Positions 1 through 11,914 of a stretch of DNA of 64,000 nt are shown one piece after another. The stretch is taken from the NCBI GenBank assembly GCA_950295325.1, contig OX485809.1, forward strand, positions 36,463,081-36,527,080, in the 5' to 3' direction. The first letter of the stretch is position 1. The number at the start of each line of letters is the position of its first letter. The position numbers were made by a program, and so were the translations under genes. The notes below the pieces were generated by a model. That model was not told where the DNA came from. It did not search any database and saw nothing but the letters and a program-made list of their open reading frames with translations. Source of the DNA: Polytrichum commune (taxonomy: Eukaryota > Streptophyta > Polytrichopsida > Polytrichales > Polytrichaceae).

Positions 1-900
1 AACCACATGTCCACCCAATAATATACATTTTCCATCCTTGAGGAAAACATACATGCTCTCCGCACCAAATTTACTGAACTAAACTTCACTAAAATACAAA
101 TTTAACAAATTACCAACCTACTACAAAACCCCCACAGTACTTGCATTGGATAAATGGTGCCACGCACAAAGTCAAATAAACTCACTCATACAATCCATCA
201 ATGTCTATGCTACCCAAACCTACGCAACCTCCCCCCATCTTTTTTGCTCTCTGCCCCCAAAGAAATGCCATGGTGGATTCCTCACCCACAAAGCACAAAA
301 CTCATGGAAAAAACACCTCGCCACCTTCCACTTGATCATAATAATAATTAGAGAAACCAAACTCCCACCCTCCACCAATTGGTTTGTTCAACAAAGCAAG
401 TCCCTCCATGATCCACAAATCGTACAAGACATGCTCAATTCCATCATAGAGATAGCCATGGTTGTCCATAGTGAAGCAAGAAAAATCAGCACTGGTTAAA
501 CAACCAAAAATTGCAAAGGAGCTATTAAGAAGCCGCACGAAGCTAGACAAAAAACCAAAGAAGATCCACAAAAGAATATTCAACCCACAAACCACCACAC
601 CACTAGCTTGCCTAATAGATATCAATGGTTACTTAGCTCCGCATCCAAATGCCATCGTTAATGTCATCCACTCTACCCAACAACTATGCTCAAACCCTAT
701 AGACCACACCCCCAATGCATGTGTGTTGTCAATTAGTTGTGCTTGCCAAGCCAAAGTTGCAAAGTCGAAATTGCAAGAGTTATTGGAATTTGGAAGTGTC
801 TGCTCGAGTGCCAAGATTGGAGTCCAACTATGTTTCTATTTGCAAATTGTAGCCACTGTATTTTGTGATAGGCGATTTTTGGAGAGACCTTCACAGTGAA
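1..900 (+). mobile_element. Decayed LINE (non-LTR retrotransposon) fragment, linker between endonuclease and reverse transcriptase
   Basis: The A/C-rich plus strand has interrupted open stretches that match, in order, the minus-strand LINE at about 46.9-51.2 kb. The first stretch, near 40-110, reads like LRTKFTELNFTK; the other copy has NFKTEFFEENAT followed by a related NEITTLL stretch. Next come GGFLTHK near 275-295 (other copy GGYLSHK) and, near 540-640, a KKPKKIHKRIF..TTTPL..LID.NG stretch (other copy KKIFKNLKTPLLECI). In LINE ORF2 proteins this region lies between the AP endonuclease and the reverse transcriptase. Stops and frame changes show it is dead. The 5' part lies outside the window, and the 3' limit near 900 is approximate. 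Confidence 0.5.
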
Positions 901-2660
901 AGATGGAAACTTTGCTGAACACATTTTTATGAAGTGCCCCCCCCCTCCCCAAACAAAAAAAGCGGCCAAAATGACATTTGACAAATGTTGAAGACTTCAA
1001 TATTGAACACTGGTTGTCCCCCATAATCCTAAAATTATGTTAAAGTCCCAAAATGCTTAATATAGTGTTAGTGACACTGAATACAATATTTAAAGTAGTC
1101 ACTCAAAGACTTTAGGGAGCCTCAGAGTTCGGGAAGTTTTTGAAGCCTTAGTGGCTAATTGCCGGTAGTTGCTACGAAGGGTCGGATTTTTTCCAATTTA
1201 CATCGGCAAGAGCCGGTCTTTTGTAAAATCAATCGGCCAATTGCCTATATTTTCATATTTTCATTGGCCTATATCTGATTAAATGGAATTCATATCGGCA
1301 CAAATTGTTTAAAAAATGTATGAAAAGTTATTAGAAATCATTTCTTAGTACAAAATCTTGAATAAGTGAAAAGAAAGGCATGTTCAAAACTTTAAATTTG
1401 AAGGGTTAATATCCTTGGCAGGAATTGAACCTAGCAATGCCTTCACCGCTTGAAGGCCAAGGGTCCCCCAATTTTTCATAGAAGCAATTGGATTTGGTCA
1501 TGGAAAGGTTGCATAATTCCAAAAGTTTAAGGTTTAGGGTACTTCCTCAAGTGCATCATCAGATGCCCCAGACAAATAGCGCTCTGAATGCTTCCGGCTG
1601 AAATCCAGTAACTCACAAGAAGAATCGGCTACATTTCCAGGACATTTTCTGGTCCATCGGCTAATTGCCGGAGGATTGAAATTACAGTCGGATTGCCATC
1701 CGATGGTTGGAAATTTGGACCGGCCATGAGGGGAAATCCATCGGCTGATAATGAACTAGCCGTCGGTTTTCCCCGAACATAGGGGAGCCTAGTAGAAAGT
1801 GTGCAAGTCCTCTAATTTGAGAGCATTGTGAAATGTGTGCGTACATGACTTATGGAAAGTCATGCAAGTATTGTATTGAATCTATTTTGAGTGTTGACCG
1901 CATTGCCTAAATAGAGTGAAGGCGCCAACCCTGCGGAGGAATGAAATGAACTATCCACCTAGATTTCAGAATCCCAGGCTCCTTCCAAAAGCCTCCCCAA
2001 GCCTGCAAGCGCTCACGTTGTGTTTGTAAATAGAATGACGAGCATTCTTCGTGAATCTCCTACCGCCTCGCCATCTCCATCTTCGTAACTGCTAACCATC
2101 CAACCATTCCCCACTTTGTCTCACAATTCAACAACCCTGGATTGTTCGCATTGGCTGCAGAAAGCGCACATGTGGATTTTCTTTTTCTTTTTCTTTGCTT
2201 GAGTTAATTTGTTCACGGTGTAAGTCGAGATCCAGTTCGAGGTCGAGGATGTAATGAATGTCTCCAACCAGATACAACCCTCAAAGATCCATTGAATCCT
2301 AGTTTTGTCTAAATTCGAGGGCTCCCGGTTTATTGCATTGCGCTTTTCCCTTTGCTTTGAGTGAGAGGTGAATTTCTATGTTTTTTTGATGGTCTTGGTT
2401 TGTGGCCGGATGGTGGAGGTTGAGGATGAGTTTGTGAGTAGCCAAATGATGGTTGCAACGTTGGTTGAATTTGGAGGATGTGGGGGATGTGGTAGTGATT
2501 GTGTGGATGGTGCAATTGGGAGATGGGAAACATTATGGGGTCATCTCCGATCGAGGGTTGCACTTCGGTATTAAGGCCAAGTTTAGGAGCGTGAACTGCA
2601 TGGAGATTGGATAGGAAATTGATTTGATTCAAGGTGTGATTCAAAGTGAAGAGAGCAACC
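900..2660. other. Intergenic/upstream region of the transporter gene with a cluster of TCGGC/GCCGA motifs
   Basis: I see no coding sequence. Between about 1150 and 1770 the short motif TCGGC (or its complement GCCGA) recurs many times, often as ATCGGC. The phrase CTAATTGCCGG occurs twice, near 1155 and 1664. The segment 2165-2205 is a pyrimidine-rich tract of CTTTTT units and probably belongs to the promoter or 5' UTR of the gene starting at 2661. A 135-codon antisense ORF at 2330-2737 overlaps the first coding exon and looks accidental. Confidence 0.4.
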
Positions 2661-5600
2661 ATGTCTTTGTCGGGCATAAATAGTCCCGTCTTCCGCCGCT
2701 CCAATTCCTTGCGCTTGCAAGGTGCGGCACTGAGCACGTTGAAGCAGAAATTGCAACACCTCGCTACTGACGGTGCTCCAAATCAGGATGTGAGCCCCTG
2801 CGATTCTCCTCAGAAATCCTCCGAATCAGGTTTGCCGTTCTCCTGTGATCTCAAAACATATGTTTGAAATAGGAAGCATAAATGCCAAACCATCTGCATT
2901 GTATGGTTTAGCGCCTGGAATCGAGCTTGTCAGAGGGTATCCTTACCAAAAATAAAAATCATATTTGGGACCGATGGGTTAGGACATGAGTAACCATTTA
3001 CGTAGTCTTTGAGAGCCTCAAAATGAGTTACAGTTGCTCGAGCTGCATGATTTGTAAATTGCAATTTGTTCTAGCCTGGACGGTTTTCAGTGGTTAGTGC
3101 AGATCTTTCTACCCAGATGACCACAGTCGTTCCTCACCTGCCTCTTACAGGCGGCGATATGTCTTTTAGAAAGCGAAGGTCGATGATTAAATGGCATCGT
3201 GACATCAACACAATTCCCATCAGAATGGTGTCTGCCATGTTGGAGGATATGCTTTCCGAAAAGTGAAATATTCAAGACGGATTAGTTAGAATGTGTAACA
3301 ACCTAACTAGTGTTTGAGAGCCTCAAAGTTGACAACAATTGCTCGACTTCCATGATTTTGTGAATCGCAATTTTTTCTAGGGACGATTTCGGCGGTCAAT
3401 GCATCATTTTCTACCTGGATTACTGCAATTGTTCCTCACCTACCTCCAACAGACGGCAATATGCCTTTTAGAGAGTGAGTATTGATTATTGAATGACATC
3501 GTGACATCAGTACAATTTTTATTAGAATGGTGTTTGACATGTAAGCTACACTGACATGTGCAATTACGTTGCCTTACAAATAGGTTGCCTCGCTACCCAT
3601 GCAAATTACCTTGGGGTGAAAATTAGATCACAAAAACATTCTTTATTCATCCGTATAGTAACCACAGGAAAGACCAATTTTTGTATCCTGTTACTCTGTG
3701 GAATGTCGATAATTTAGCGTGGGGCAATCTAATTGCTCACATCAGTGTATACATCGTGTAAAATGGTTTGTACTTCGTAGTCAATGTGCAGTCAAAACAC
3801 TGGATATGTTATGGGAGAGGGTTTACCTAGCCCGTCACCATTGAAATCGTGACGTGGAACCTGAAATATTGTAACCACTATAATCTATTGTGGTCACTGG
3901 GAGAAGCCAGTTCCTCTTATCATGTGCATAACCGACTTTAGAATTTGTTCATATCTTTTAGAATGCAATCTGAAAATCCTTGGGGTCGATGGTTCACTGA
4001 AGACTAATTGATCAGTTCCTGCAAACTAAGGCCCATCGTTGAGATTCTTCAGAGACGGAGCTGGAGAAGAGACGACTATATACACATTCTGACGAAAAAG
4101 ACATTCCGCTTCGTGAAAATGTTGATTATATCAGATCGAAATATTCTGAACACCTCATGAGCCTTGCTTCTGCTACCGCTTATGGTCTAGTAGGTCTTCT
4201 CATGGGCTTTGTCAACAAGGTATCCACCTTGCCTTCGACTACTATCATCTTTTGTGCGTCTATTCCCTAAACACTTCTTGCTCACGTGATATTTACAATG
4301 TGATTGCTAAGTGATGTCTGACCAGAGTGCAAAATCCATGCATCAATCACCACATAGTCACCATGCACTGGAATGGCTCATTGGAGCAACACTCATCCTT
4401 GAAGGAATTTCTCGCAGGCTGTCTTGATACAATGGCCTTACCCAAATTCATTCCTTGCTCTACAAATGGTGGCATCTATTGTGGTTGTGTACACAATGCT
4501 ACTTTGGAATCTGGCAACTGTGAGGCCATTGCAAATGAAAGCCGCGAAGGCGCTATTGCCCGTGGTTTTCTTTTACAACACAAATGTCGCATTTGCATTG
4601 GCAGCAGTACGGGCTTTGAGTATTCCCGTGTATCATGTTCTGAAGCGCTTGACACCTGTGATGGTGCTGATCGGGAAATTTCTAATGGGCGGGGATCCTC
4701 CTTCCAAACAGGTTACCCTCTCTGTGGTCACTGTTGTCTCAGGTATCCATCTCTGTACTCACTTCTTTTTGCTTACAGTTACCTATGTATGTCCCCGAAT
4801 CATGCTACCTGTTACCCTCAACTAGGTTTAATAACAAAAACAACTCATCGCCTTGTAATTTCTTCTTACGGTCTGCTTAGAAAGCTTGATCTGCACTTGC
4901 TGAATTTACATGATACATGAAATCGTGCCTTTTGTGAGTTTAGGAAGTTATGCATGAGTCGAAGGACGAGGAGCAGAATCTACAATACCTATTCCTTTCT
5001 ACTTCACATAAATTTATTATGTACATGACTTGTATGTATCAGGTTGTGTCATGGCTGGGCTTGGAGATTTGAGCTTTGACTGGAGGGGGTATTCTGCTGC
5101 ATTAACCAGCTGTGCTTTGCAAAGCACCTACTTACTCCTCGTAGAGAGATCTGGCAGTGAGAAAGGTGGCCCTTCATTTTGTCCTATCAGCTCAGTCACT
5201 CATCAAAGCTTGTATGTTGCACCCTAAATCCTAAACCCAGAACTGACGAAGGAGTGACGTGAGTTATCCATCTCTGCCTAATTCAGATTGATCCGAAGAA
5301 AGAGGTGATCAACAGGGATGAGCTAATTATGAAAATCAAGTGGGTTATTTGAAAATGTTATCCACGATACATATGTGTGAGTAGCCTGTACTTAAAATCA
5401 TGTCATTTGTATTGTGCGTCCTGTTCAAATTACAGATCCTTCAGAAGTATTTTTAACAGTGAAGATATTTAAGTGCCTGAGATACCCAGGATCCAGCTCC
5501 TTCAACCCTAAACCCTAAACCTCAAGCCCTAAACTGACGGACGAGTGGTATGAGTTGTCCTTCTGTGCCTAATTCAGATTATTTCGAAGAAAGTGTGGTC

Positions 5601-6566
5601 AATGTGCGTGATTTAGTTATGCAAAAGTCAGTGGGTAATTTGAGAATGTTATCCATGGTGCCTGTGTTTGAGCAGTGCATACTTAAAAACTTGTCATTTG
5701 TATTGTGCAGGGTTCAACTCAATGGAATTACTCCTGTACAATGGGATATTGTCTCTGCCAGTCCTACTTGTGATTATATTGGGCACTGGGGAGGTCTGGC
5801 AGTCCATAGAGAGCCTGACAAGACAATCCAGGGAGTCTTTAGCATTCTTGCCCCTCCTGACAGCATCATTGCTTATGGGTTCATTACTAAACTATTGCCT
5901 GTTTTTGTGTACCCTTTGCAACTCGGCGCTCACTACCACCATTGTTGGCACTCTTCGGAGCGTTCTGGGCACAGTGAGTCACTCCTTTCTGGCTATCATA
6001 TTGTGTCATGTGACTATTTTATAAATGTACACAGCAGGAAGAAAGCATATTTGAATCCATTTCTTGGAACAATATTTCATAACATTCTGAAGTACCCTAT
6101 TGAGGTTCTTATGCAAATGGAATAATCCTTAGGCAATTTGGACACCTAAGAATGATTCCATATGGGACACACCTCTTCAATTAAATCTTTAGTACATAGA
6201 TGGAAGAAGGCTTCGTGTCTGAAGATGGGCAACGTTGAGGTGTCGACTAATGAGCTTGCCGCTTGACTATGCTCAAAATTCATGCATCTACTCAAGGGAC
6301 CCTGATTCTTGATATTTTATTAGTGAGACTAGAATATGTTTAATATAGAACACATTCTTAAGAATGCTATGCTTGTTGTGGCATTGCAGGTCATGGGATT
6401 CTTCGTCTTTGGAGGTGTGAAAGGCACCGTATTCATTTTCATGGGTGTGGCATTCAACACGATTGGTGGTGTGTGGTACACTGTAATCAAGTTCAATGAG
6501 AAGCAGTCTAAGGAGAAGGCTCCCAGTCTTGAGAGGCACGACAGTTTCAAAAGGGGGCTGAGTTGA
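2661..6566 (+). CDS. Nucleotide-sugar transporter, DMT/TPT-NST family (UGNT1/SLC35D-like)
   Basis: A six-exon model keeps phase throughout: 2661-2829, 4053-4219, 4418-4742, 5043-5165, 5711-5973, 6390-6566. It gives 407 aa and ends in TGA. The first 80-90 residues are hydrophilic (start MSLSGINSPVF, then LYTHSDEKDIPL) and probably face the cytosol. About ten hydrophobic segments follow, with family-type stretches such as GLLMGFVNKAVL, RLTPVMVLIGKFLMGG, LLMGSLLNYCLFLC, TTTIVGTLRSVLGT and GVAFNTIGGVWYTVIKF. The C-terminal tail (KFNEKQSKEKAPSLERH) is basic, as is common for Golgi/ER nucleotide-sugar antiporters, which exchange a nucleotide sugar for the nucleoside monophosphate. The overall pattern is closest, from memory, to the plant UDP-GlcNAc-type group, but the substrate cannot be read from sequence. 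ATG 2661 is the first in-frame ATG of the exon. Introns 1, 4 and 5 contain repeats listed separately. No break is visible. Confidence 0.85.
2990..3550. repeat. Two-copy tandem duplication in transporter intron 1 (period about 303 bp)
   Basis: Copy 1 (about 2990-3245) and copy 2 (about 3295-3547) share TTTGAGAGCCTCAAA (3008 and 3313), a GTTCCTCACCT.CCT block, TGACATCGTGACATCA-like sequence and AGAATGGTGT.TG.CATG (3222 and 3524). The offset is 302-305 bp. The copies have many substitutions, so the event is old. Confidence 0.75.
3555..3750. repeat. Dispersed repeat in transporter intron 1, related to 53865-54080
   Basis: Shared stretches include AATAGGTTGCCTC.CTACCCATGCA, TTATTCAT.CGT.TAG.AACCACA and a GAATGTC.ATAA.TTA tail, in the same order in both places. 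No coding potential or terminal repeats are evident. Confidence 0.55.
5222..5711. repeat. Two-copy tandem duplication in transporter intron 4 (period 291 bp), including a decayed second splice acceptor
   Basis: TGCCTAATTCAGATT occurs at 5275 and 5566, and TGTCATTTGTATTGTGC at 5401 and 5692, so the offset is exactly 291 at both ends. Copy 2 ends in the acceptor used for exon 5 (TTGTGCAG at 5703-5710). The equivalent site in copy 1 reads TTGTGCGT and cannot splice. Both copies start with plant-telomere-like CCCTAAA/CCTAAA units (5222-5240; 5506-5533). Confidence 0.85.
6185..6385. repeat. Dispersed repeat at the 3' end of transporter intron 5, related to 33815-34015
   Basis: Shared blocks in order: GATGG.AGAAGGCT, TGTC.GAAGAT, GAGGTGTC.ACTA, AGCTTGCC.CTTGAC.ATGCT, ATTC.TGCAT, and CTTAAGAATGCTATGC.TGTTG. 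The right end of the repeat lies only a few bases before the exon 6 acceptor (GCATTGCAG, 6381-6389). The relative is in an intron of the CFAP57-like gene. Confidence 0.65.
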
Positions 6567-8414
6567 ATTTCAATCTGAAGATGCCAAGGATCACTACTAC
6601 TATCCAAGCACATGAACAATTTTGAGATTTTTGTTGTTGCTTCCCATCACATTTGATGGCACATTCTTTCTTCACGGATTTGCTTCAGGTAGACAATGGA
6701 TCATTCTTGGTGATCCACATGTTGAGTAAAGCTCATCAATTTGATCATTATTCTTGACTTACAACCAGGATGCTAGTGGGAATGTCAATTTTGATAACTT
6801 ATTGAAGAGGAGAAATTCATATGCAAGAGACATTCTATTCCATACACTTTGGAGGTCCTGATCAGGTTATTAAATATCACTGTGAACTAGACTTGAGCTT
6901 GTAGACGAGGTCATGAGCTGTCTCAAACTAAGATATCGTATATTATAATTTACGGTGACCACTGTAGTGCAGTTCAGATTCCAAGATGAATATTCTAAAT
7001 TTATATGTACTACATATGATGAGTTTGGTTGAATTTGATCACCCAATACAAATATTGCATGATATTCTCTTGCTATTCTATGTTGCCTCATTTGGTTTCT
7101 TAACCCTTAACTTCCTGGCAGTATCTGGGGAGATTTGAGGCATGATCGGTGGAAACCCTGGTGTTTCCAAGTCCAACTGGTTACATGTTGACATCTTTTG
7201 GTTTTCCTTCATTAAATTGGAGGTATATTCCATAGATTTCTATAAAATGATGGGTAAAATTCCTAAAGTCTTGAAATTCAACTGGTTATTTCTCAAACTC
7301 AATCGGTTCATCTGTAACTAGCAGCTGGTTCTCCCCGTCCATTGCTTCTTGGAGCATATTGTGGTATTTTTAGATCACCATAATTTTTATTGTATCTTAA
7401 TAAAAAGTTGTTGCTGATGATTTAAGATCACATCAGTACTGTGGTAATAGTTTCTAATTTTCATGATTTATTTATAATCAATTTAGAATCATTAAACTTC
7501 AAGAAATTGTGATAAATGTATGCAGTACAATTATAGTCCAAACTGACAAGATCATGTTAAGAATACATATACAGCTTGAAGTAAGAAAAAGAGTCCATAG
7601 AAAATTAAAAAATTTCAATCAAAATAATATGGAGTTATTATATATAGTAATATATCAACAAAGGGAAAAGTTAGTTCACTCATGACTTCAAAATTTTCTT
7701 GTGAACAACAATCTTTTCATATTGGAATGGGATCATTGCCATTGACAAGAAAATTTCATGAGGAACACAATGTGACCTTCCTAGCAATTTCCTTGGATGA
7801 AATTTTCTTTAAGAGTCATTCATAAGCCCAAAATGGGCCTCTCAGGAAGTCAAGGGTTGAGTGATGAAGCTAATTAGTGTTTTCAGATCACTTGGGATGT
7901 TTTGTGTGAGCACACTTGGTATCCATATGAAGAACACATATAAAGAACATGCTATTTAATTATGTTATAAATACAGATCAGCCGTTTTAGTGTATTAATA
8001 ACTTTGTTACAACCACACATATCACTGAAGACAAATATGATGAAGACTGAGTCAGTTAAAATACATATACAAAGAGCATCTTCCTCTGTTTCATCTTTAC
8101 TTCGCTGTCTGGCCAATCTGTTGTGATTATGTGGTACGTTGGTGTTTGAGCCGGGGGAATCTAGAAAGTGAAGTATCTGTTGAAATTCGACCCACATGGT
8201 AATTAGCATCGACAATCTTAAATTTATCTGATTAAGTACAGGTATTAAAGTGTAAAACAGAATATTTACTTTGACATGAACCCAAATATGTCGCAAGTAT
8301 GAAAGAAGCCCGTTACTTTCTGAAGAGAACACGATAGACTGTCTTCATACCTATTCACAAAATTTGACTATTACAAGCACCACTTCATCCTAATGCTGAG
8401 TTATTTTGACAAAT
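6567..8414. other. Convergent intergenic region between transporter and G6PDH genes
   Basis: No coding sequence is seen. It should hold the 3' UTRs of both genes, which converge here. The block 7130-7360 is a copy of a roughly 200-bp module also present at 60630-60830 (see findings). The rest is AT-rich unique sequence. Confidence 0.5.
7130..7360. repeat. Solo copy of a ~200-bp dispersed module (related to 60630-60830)
   Basis: Shared text in order: GAGATTT(T)G, ATCGGT, GTGTTTCCAAGT.CAA.TGGTTACATGTTG, CATCTTTTGG.TTT.CTTCATTAAATT, TAAAGT.TTGAA.TTCAAC.GGTT, and CGGTTCATCTGTAACTAG followed by a TTCTCCCC.GTC run. It has no ORF. Confidence 0.7.
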
Positions 8415-11400
8415 TTATTCGTCTGCCCACCGGACTCCATGCTTGGCACCCAGGTAGTATGCCCCAATTGGTCCTCGTCCACCAAAAGTATAGAGTTCAG
8501 GGACCACCTTATTCTCCTCCACCTCCTTTAGCAAGGGTGTTAACAAATCCCACGTGGCCTTTAGCTCATCACTTCCAATGAAAAGATGGTTATCACCCTT
8601 GATTACATCCAGGATGAGGCGCTCATATGAATCTGGTATCACTTGATCATCGTATCTGTAGAAGCAGCACCAAATCACAATTATAACTCTCTACGAGTGT
8701 ATAAGGAGCAAAGAAGCCATGCACCTGTCACAGACACATCTTCCAAACAAATTTAACACTACCTGGTCACCATTTCAAGAGCAACTTTGCCAAATCATAA
8801 GTTGTGCAAGTTTCATGATACACACTATTTTTCTCTGAAGAGCAGCATAGATATGAACAAATCAGGCACAGTGAGGACGTGACTGAGATAGTCATAACAA
8901 AGAAAGGTGCTCTTACTTCTCTCTGTACAACAAGTTCAGTTCGGAGGAGTCCAACTGGGTACCCAAACCAGGGACTTTATTGTTGATCTTTAAGTAGATT
9001 GCTTCATTGGGCTGTATAGCAATAATAAGTTCATTGCTGGCCATGTTGAAACCAATCTGTTCACGGTACAAATTTCCAGGAACATGTCGGAATTGGATTC
9101 GGATCTCCACTCTGAAATAAAAAAACATATGAGACAATTTAGAAAACAATCAGAAACTTTGTGTGTTTACAGCCATATGGTTTTGTACGCTTATAAATTC
9201 ATAGAATTACGAGTCTTGCATTCAGTAACTATCATCAAATGACAGGCCATAGTGGAATATCTCCTCAAACATCATAACTTTAGCAGTTACTCAGCTAATG
9301 TTCGAAGAAAGAGCTGATGGTGGTCTGATTTCAGTACTGTCTCTGTTTTTGGAAGGATAGTTTTCGTCCAGGACTTTTGATTAGGTAGAATTGACTACTA
9401 GAAATGAAAACTCCAATTTTGAGCTCGCAGGTGAGAAGAAGCATTCCTCTCACCCAACCTCAATACCCACTGTAATTCAAGGAATTTTAGTACTTCGTAC
9501 AGTAAATGAACAACAGCGATAGAAACAAGAAATTTCTGTAGATCTAATGAAAAGAATTACAAATTCTGATCAAGAGTGGGTGATTGAAAACGTCGGTGAC
9601 AAAGACATAACATTCACCCAAAACGACACCAACACAGAAAAGGTTGTAAACTGGTTTTTTCATCTATGTTTAATAACTGAAGCACAAAGAATGTCTCTCA
9701 CTGATGCGTACGCTTTCTTTAGTTCGAAAGTTCAAGGTTCTATGGACGTACTTGTGATTGATGAGTCCACTGCCAGCCTTGATAAGAAAAGGAACGCCAT
9801 CCCATCGAGCATTATCTATGTACAACACTGCTGCAATAAACGTAGGAGTAAGGCTGTTTGTAGCAACTCCAGGTTCTTCCTGATAGCCACAAACTTTTGA
9901 CTTCCCGTCCTTGGATACGCTGGCCTTGTACTGACCCAAGGATACATCTTGCAAGGTTGGTCTCCGCATTGATCGCAAGACCTTTACCTGAACAAGGAAA
10001 TTTACAGAAACATTTTCCGGATGAAATTTATCATTCAAGTGGATCCTTCATGGATAACTTCGAAACTTGCCACATTACACAAGTTTCTAGACAATTACTC
10101 ACAATCTTGAAAGGTTCAACTTTAAGCGTTTAAGCCCATAGCTGGTCAATTAGATATCTCAACTTTGACAATAATCAATGTGCATTCTATACAAGTCATT
10201 CTTAAGTCACCGTCAGATGCCAACCCATTTCCATTAAATTGGGAATCCAAGGAATCCAAATCTGTGGTGCTTAAGGGAACTCTGGGGCACCTTCTCATTA
10301 CGGATGTCATCACCGTCCAAACTGACTGGTGGCTCCATAGCAAATAGTGCTATTGTTTGCATAAGATGGCTTTGCACAATGTCACGGATAATGCCTTGCT
10401 GATCGAAGTACCTGACATTACAAGAGAAGGTTGCACAGAAATTCAAGTTTCACTACGAATTGTGATGGCAACAGGCTTGAAATGACATCTGAACACAATC
10501 ACACTAAATCGCAAGTCTAAGGGTGAGGCTATGCACGTGCTGCTCTGACAAGATTACAACACAGGATGTCCCTTGTGGACAGAAGTAACACGAGACAAGT
10601 TTCTGATTTAAAGCGCTGCAATACACATTTCAGAATATGGAAAAACATTTTGTCACTTGATACTCATGTTCAGCTGTTTGTTGCCTACAAACAGCGTGCG
10701 TACTCCATAAGTATGAAACATATAGAAGGCTAAGTTGTTCCTCCAGTTCCAGTCTAGAGTAACATACTTTACTTGTATAATATTTATTTTTCATGATTTA
10801 TGATGTTGATCTTGTTTCTCCAAGTAGCCGGGCTGCAATGCTAATTAACTAAGCCCCTAAAGACCTGCTTGCACATTCACTAGCTAGGATCTGGTTTCGA
10901 GCTCCTAACAAGTTGCAACGCCAGGAAGAAATTTATCTACGCGGAAAGTAGTGAAGAAAAATCAAGACATATTCGCAAGGAGTCTAGAGAGTTACCCTCC
11001 TCTTCCTTCCATTCCCCAGTCCTCTGCCAAAATTACCTGTGACACAATAGTTTGAGCACCCAAAAAGAAAGTCACCAGCGTTTCAGATTGCAGAGTGCAA
11101 ACTTCGAACACACAATAAAATTCATAAATAGTACTGTCAAAAGAAATTACCTATTAATTTAATGCACTTAGCTTACATGTCATAGATGAAATCATACCGT
11201 ATGTAGAAGTAGCGACTTCAAAGAGACTAAAAGGTTGATTTTGTGTTTACCTGAACATTCCGAATGTAAGTCCTGGTCCAGAGAGGCTCAAAGACAAGGT
11301 TGGAGAAGCGCAGGACTGTAAGGTTTTCAATAAGCTCCTTCCCCAAGTGATGATCAATCCTGCAGGATATGTGCACACTTGCAACTTTAGACCGAACTTT

Positions 11401-11855
11401 ATCCACAGCATTGGCAGCGCAAAGATGTGTGCACTCAACAATGATTTCAGTGGGCAGTTTATTACATGACTATTCTGAAAAAGACACAAGCAAGTGCGTC
11501 ACAATTGTGCTTCTTTAAGATGAGCTATATTGCAGGTATAAATATCAAAATGAACAGTAATGACTTTTTCATGACAAACCTGTATATTTGATTTTCATCA
11601 AGATGTTTTAAGAGACCGTCAGTCAACATCTCTGATGACTCAGTGTCAGTGCCAAAAGGCTTTTCTACAATGAGGCGTGTCCAACCCGCCTTGCTTTGAG
11701 CATTCTTGCTCAAACATGAGCTCACCTCCGGTACAATCTCATGGGGCACAGATAAGTAGAAAATGCGGTTCACCTCCCCAGTACCCTGATGAAAGTTTCG
11801 AAACATTAGCACCGCACTTGCACCAAAAGTAGTATACATACATACATGTATGTAT

Positions 11856-11914
<59 letters not shown>

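Noticed and set aside
1415-1485. tRNA-like GGTTCAATTCC word on the minus strand
   Set aside because: The T stem has only three pairs, and no acceptor stem or anticodon arm can be formed.
2330-2737. 135-codon minus-strand ORF, His/Pro-rich
   Set aside because: It lies antisense to the 5' leader and first exon of the transporter gene. The His/Pro richness follows from TG-rich DNA on the other strand.
4327-4920. 197-codon ORF on the plus strand
   Set aside because: It overlaps transporter exon 3 in another frame and runs through its splice sites. The phase-consistent transporter frame explains this DNA.
9547-9900. Plus-strand ORF of 117 codons
   Set aside because: It is antisense to a conserved G6PDH exon (9752-9987).
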